A DNA stretch of 64,000 bases, taken from a virus. Both the position numbers and the translations under genes were made by a program. Location: IMG/VR virus record IMGVR_UViG_3300025671_000055, positions 1-64,000 of that record. One strand, given 5' to 3'. Positions 60,664-64,000 of the stretch are shown here, piece by piece; position 1 is the stretch's first letter; each line of letters starts with the position of its first letter. Below the pieces are notes generated by a model. The model made no database searches, was not told the DNA's origin, and worked only from the letters and a program-made list of their open reading frames with translations.

Positions 60664-62538
60664 TTATTCATTTGTATCATTTAGTAAATCCCATCCAGAC
60701 ATAAAGACTCCTTTTCTCGCTGCTTCATATAATTTAGGATCAATATTTAATTCTTGATTTTGATCTTCATTTCTTATTCCTGATGCCTTAACAACTTTAG
60801 TTCCTTTTCCAAAAGGTTTAGCAAATCTTTGAGCTCCTGCATATATAGGTTCTACAGCTGCTTCTGTTTCTTTAGCTAATATTCTCCATTGTGCAGGTAA
60901 ATCTTTAACAGGATTATAATTTATATTAAATTGTTCTGTTCCTTTTGGAGCAGGGAAAGCTAATTTTGAAGGTAAAACGTATTCATGTCTAGAAGCAGGA
61001 GCACCTTTTAATGCATGTTGCATTCCAGGATTATTTGTATATAGAGGATCTTTCCAATAGCTATGAGGTTTATTTACTAAACTCCATATTTCTTCTCTAG
61101 TAGGAATTATTTTAGATTTTGATTTAATAGGATACTGTTTAATATAAGCTTGCATTGCAGGATTGTCTGCAGAGCTTATACTTCTGCCTATAGCTGTAGT
61201 ATAATCAAAAGGTATAGTCTTTCCGCTAGCAGCAGCTTTCTGCATTTCAGAAACATTATAAGGTTTTAAAGAAGCTTTAGTTCCTGTAACTTGTTTAAAT
61301 AAAGGACTTTCTTTGTAATACTTTATTAAATCAGGATTCTTAGTAGACATATACCATCTACCTTCAAGTGGATCAATAGTCCTTGGAGAAGTAGAAGGAA
61401 TATTTATTGCAGGCTTATCAAATCTATATAAAGTCTGACTTTTAAGCATGTCACTTATTTTAGCTTCTCCTTTCCTTACATTTTGAAGACCTGTTTTAAA
61501 GTCTTTAATTTGAGGAAGATTTTTAACAGCTCTAGCAGCGCCTGATCCTCTAGTTGCAAGCCATTTTGCTGCAGTAATACCAGTAGGCGCTCCTCCTAAT
61601 ATTGCAAATCCTGTATCTCCTACTGCTCCTGCAATGTTAGAAGCTGTAGGATTTTGGTAAGCTTTTCTTAAACTTTTTCTTGTATCGGAATCACTTCTAC
61701 CTAATTCACTTGCCATATGATGAGCTCCATAAAATTCTAAAGCTGTTAATGGTGTTAACCATGAGGGAGCTCCTGAAAACATAGGAGCAGTAAGCGCTGC
61801 TTTAGTAGCTGATCCAAGACCTGGTACAGAAAGAGATCCTGCTGCTGGAGCTAATGCAGCTGCTCCACCTAACATAGGAGCGGCAAGAGCAAATTTATTT
61901 ACCATACTTGTAAACTCGTCCCAATCTTTACCCCAGGCTTCTCTAGCTCCTTTTGCACTGTATACTGCATCGGGACCTCTACCTTTAGCCATGTAAGGAT
62001 CAAACTCTTTAGCAAAGTTATCATAGTATGTACGAAATCTATCTGTAGAAATTTTATCATTCTTTTGTAAAGAAAGAAGACTTTGATATCCTTGAGGTGT
62101 AAAAACATCTGCTAATTTTTTATCTCCCCAAGTATCAGGATAATGTTTCTGAAGATCTTGTAAAGCTATTTCTGCTTTTACATATCTTCCTTTCTCTTCT
62201 TCTAATAAATCTTTATAAGCTTGTACATTTTGTTTTAATCCCGATATTTCACTAGTAGGGTCTTGCTTTAAAAATATTCTTCCAAAGCCTCTGTCTTCAT
62301 AATATTTTTGAGCAGCTCTTTTTAATTGATCTAATTTTTGACGAAGAGTACCTTGTAATTTTCTAGATTCTGGTGCGCCATAAACAGTAGTTTCTGGTAA
62401 ATCAACTTGTTGTGTTCCATCAAGATTTAAATTACCTCCATTATCATGCGCTGTAGGAGGCGCATCAGTAGTATCTCTAAAGATTTTAGTGCCTTTAGAT
62501 TTATAATATATTGGAATATATGGATACCTTTTTGCCAT
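60664..62538 (-). CDS. Virion protein with hydrophobic core and ART-like region
   Basis: A 624-residue protein. The N-terminus has an NGG motif (HDNGGNLNLDG, about 32-42). A coiled coil spans 60-170. An alanine/glycine-rich hydrophobic region lies at about 215-330 (LGGAAALAPAAGS), likely membrane-active. The C-terminal region from about 365 (TLYRFDKP, then GRWYMSTKNPDLIKYYKESP) has a pattern reminiscent of ADP-ribosyltransferase-fold domains (conserved Arg, then an S-T strand). That is a weak resemblance. Coupled by TAATG to the muzzle-like gene; probably ejected with the cargo. Confidence 0.65.
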   Translation of the reverse strand: MAKRYPYIPIYYKSKGTKIFRDTTDAPPTAHDNGGNLNLDGTQQVDLPETTVYGAPESRKLQGTLRQKLDQLKRAAQKYYEDRGFGRIFLKQDPTSEISGLKQNVQAYKDLLEEEKGRYVKAEIALQDLQKHYPDTWGDKKLADVFTPQGYQSLLSLQKNDKISTDRFRTYYDNFAKEFDPYMAKGRGPDAVYSAKGAREAWGKDWDEFTSMVNKFALAAPMLGGAAALAPAAGSLSVPGLGSATKAALTAPMFSGAPSWLTPLTALEFYGAHHMASELGRSDSDTRKSLRKAYQNPTASNIAGAVGDTGFAILGGAPTGITAAKWLATRGSGAARAVKNLPQIKDFKTGLQNVRKGEAKISDMLKSQTLYRFDKPAINIPSTSPRTIDPLEGRWYMSTKNPDLIKYYKESPLFKQVTGTKASLKPYNVSEMQKAAASGKTIPFDYTTAIGRSISSADNPAMQAYIKQYPIKSKSKIIPTREEIWSLVNKPHSYWKDPLYTNNPGMQHALKGAPASRHEYVLPSKLAFPAPKGTEQFNINYNPVKDLPAQWRILAKETEAAVEPIYAGAQRFAKPFGKGTKVVKASGIRNEDQNQELNIDPKLYEAARKGVFMSGWDLLNDTNE

Positions 62539-64000
62539 TAGAATATTTGTGGGTCATAAAAAGAAACTAATCTATTCATAATTAGTTCTTTATTATAAGT
62601 ATTGTCGAAATATAAAGTTAATAAAAAATGTGTAGATCTAAACCTTCCTTTTTGACTAGTAGAATTAACATCTCTAGGAAGTTTAATTCTCCATTTATCA
62701 AAACGTCTTTTTATTCTTGTTAAAGATTCAGGAGTAGTTTCATAAATACTATCACTAGCTTGAGTTTCTGTAGTAATTTTAAATCCTGTAATAGTTTTAG
62801 TTCTATCTATTACTTTGTCATCGTCACGAACTATGCTATTGAATTCTAAGAATCTAAGAACTTTATTTATATCTGCTTTAGGATTAATAACTAGTGTAAG
62901 TTCACATCCTGTTTGAGTCCCGTAAAACTCTCCCCAGTTTCCTATGTTGTGGGCCCACACGCTCACGCCCGTGTCTAATGTTGTAGTTAATAAAGTATTA
63001 CCATTATTGATCCATATTTTAGGAGTTATAGATAATCTAGTAGAGAACGTTCCTGTAAGTTCGTCAAATACTATAGATTTAAAATCAAAAAGATCAGCTA
63101 ATGTAGAAGATAAAAATGTAAAAATAATTTCATCATTAATTTCATCTACTCCAATATGAGCTCCTCTTGATAGTATAGGATTATCTCCTCCATCTTCTTT
63201 TCTTTTAAATACTGCAGGACCTAACTCTTGTAAATAAGAATGCATTCCTTTTACTTCTGATAAAGGACTATTACTCATACCTGTTTTTGCTTGACCTAAT
63301 TGAAATATTTTTCTATGAATAGCATCAAAGAAATAAATACCTCTGTCAGTTACAGCTACCGCCCATTGGTGTATAGATCCATTTTCTTTAGAAAAATATT
63401 GATGTTTACCCCAACCTTGAGATATCCCTAATTCTGTAGGAACTCCATCATCTGTTGTAGTAACCGCTTCTCTATTGATAGCATAAACTCCTGTTGCTTG
63501 ATCTTGTAAGAAATAAACATTGTCTTTAAAGTTTACAATTTTATTTATAGGACCATGATCGTCTATATCATAAAAATCATTAATAGCAAACTTTGTCCAA
63601 GAATCTATATCTTCTCCATTTACTTTTACATCAGATAAAAAAGCTCGTACATCATTTGTTAATGAAGTATCAATTAAATTTTCAGGTAAAGTAAAAAATA
63701 ATACTTTTTTATTTATTGAGGAATATACTTCATTATAATTATACATTGTATATTGAGTTTCTCCTGGATTTAATAATCCATAATTTGAAAAACTATTATT
63801 ATCTTCTTGTCTATAATACTCACTTTCTACTTCACTTGTTGCTATTGCTATTTTAAATTTAACACCAGTAGTAGTATTAGCTCCGTGATGTAAGCTAGCA
63901 TTAACACAACTTTCTGTTACCAATAAATCTGTTCTTGTAAAAGGTTGTTCATATGTATTACTTGCTAAACCTGCATCATAAAATTCTGCATTAAATTCTA
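62538..64000 (-). CDS. Muzzle/stabilisation-like tail protein (partial)
   Basis: The frame stays open to the window edge. An internal TTG at 63923 is not the likely start, because the upstream codons read as protein (LASNTYEQPFTRTDLL). About 487 residues are visible. Repeated beta segments (NKIVNFKDNVYFLQDQATGV; DRGIYFFDAIHRKIFQL; IGVDEINDEIIFTFL) suggest a beta-propeller or needle-type protein like P22 gp10 or the crAss001 muzzle protein, which closes the tail. Position at the head of the cargo operon agrees. The 5' end lies beyond the window. Confidence 0.65.
   Translation of the reverse strand, partial: EFNAEFYDAGLASNTYEQPFTRTDLLVTESCVNASLHHGANTTTGVKFKIAIATSEVESEYYRQEDNNSFSNYGLLNPGETQYTMYNYNEVYSSINKKVLFFTLPENLIDTSLTNDVRAFLSDVKVNGEDIDSWTKFAINDFYDIDDHGPINKIVNFKDNVYFLQDQATGVYAINREAVTTTDDGVPTELGISQGWGKHQYFSKENGSIHQWAVAVTDRGIYFFDAIHRKIFQLGQAKTGMSNSPLSEVKGMHSYLQELGPAVFKRKEDGGDNPILSRGAHIGVDEINDEIIFTFLSSTLADLFDFKSIVFDELTGTFSTRLSITPKIWINNGNTLLTTTLDTGVSVWAHNIGNWGEFYGTQTGCELTLVINPKADINKVLRFLEFNSIVRDDDKVIDRTKTITGFKITTETQASDSIYETTPESLTRIKRRFDKWRIKLPRDVNSTSQKGRFRSTHFLLTLYFDNTYNKELIMNRLVSFYDPQIF

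Noticed and set aside
63921-63923. TTG as the start codon of the right-most gene
   Set aside because: The frame is open upstream to the window edge and reads as plausible protein, so the gene is treated as truncated by the window.
1-64000. CRISPR array, integrase or insertion sequence
   Set aside because: No regularly spaced repeats, no tyrosine or serine recombinase and no transposase or terminal inverted repeats were seen.
1-64000. Stop-codon reassignment as in some crAss-like phages
   Set aside because: TAG and TGA both end genes at natural overlaps (e.g. the genes at 8190 and 9547), and the giant genes run uninterrupted with the standard code.

Overview
The window reads as part of one tailed-phage genome of the crAss-like type (order Crassvirales). 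The DNA is AT-rich, genes are packed with short overlaps, and nothing looks like a bacterial chromosome, integrase or transposase. The main evidence is the gene set. It includes a very large late protein with a DxDxD catalytic motif typical of the crAss-phage virion RNA polymerase. A series of other 1,000-1,500-residue virion 'cargo' proteins surrounds it. There are also a terminase and portal pair, an IHF/HU-like gene close to the terminase, and a replication block with family A DNA polymerase, SF2 helicase, DnaB-like ATPase and DnaG-like primase. The host is probably a Bacteroidota, most likely Flavobacteriia-like: some start codons are preceded by the Bacteroidota -7 box TAnnTTTG, clear Shine-Dalgarno sequences are scarce, and one late gene encodes a secreted protein with a C-terminus like type IX secretion sorting domains. 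The standard genetic code is used; TAA, TAG and TGA all end genes.

Layout. Positions 1-7879 (minus strand) hold, in transcription order, a small cluster of DNA-binding and unknown proteins, an IHF/HU-like protein, a possible small terminase subunit, a Cys-rich zinc protein, the large terminase, the portal and the start of the next gene. Positions 7880-8189 are a divergent control region with helically spaced TAGTAC half-sites. Positions 8190-15310 (plus strand) are the variable early region: about two dozen very small genes (secreted, lipoprotein, membrane and zinc-ribbon types) mixed with tRNA-like genes and several long-stem structured RNAs. Positions 15348-30830 (plus) are the replication and recombination block. 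A bidirectional terminator at 30834-30862 separates it from the late block. Positions 30860-64000 (minus) are the late virion block, read right to left: a muzzle/stabilisation-like protein cut by the window end, an alanine/glycine-rich protein, a two-domain lysin, three large cargo proteins, the 3,447-residue polymerase, a further 1,489-residue cargo protein, a metallophosphoesterase and the secreted protein.

How it fits together. By analogy with characterised crAss-like phages (inference), the giant polymerase and neighbouring cargo proteins are packaged and injected, and the injected polymerase transcribes the early plus-strand region. Early products then modify the host envelope and replicate the genome. 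Late minus-strand genes build capsid and tail. Four junctions in the late block are identical TAATG stop/start overlaps, suggesting coupled translation.

Least explained are the structured RNAs (8504-8580, 8808-8904, 9375-9513, 10134-10200, 17355-17513), a tRNA gene with an over-long anticodon arm (11767-11857), the TAGTAC array, and several unrecognised domains in injected proteins. No database search or folding program was run; family names rest on motifs visible in the translations and on recall.
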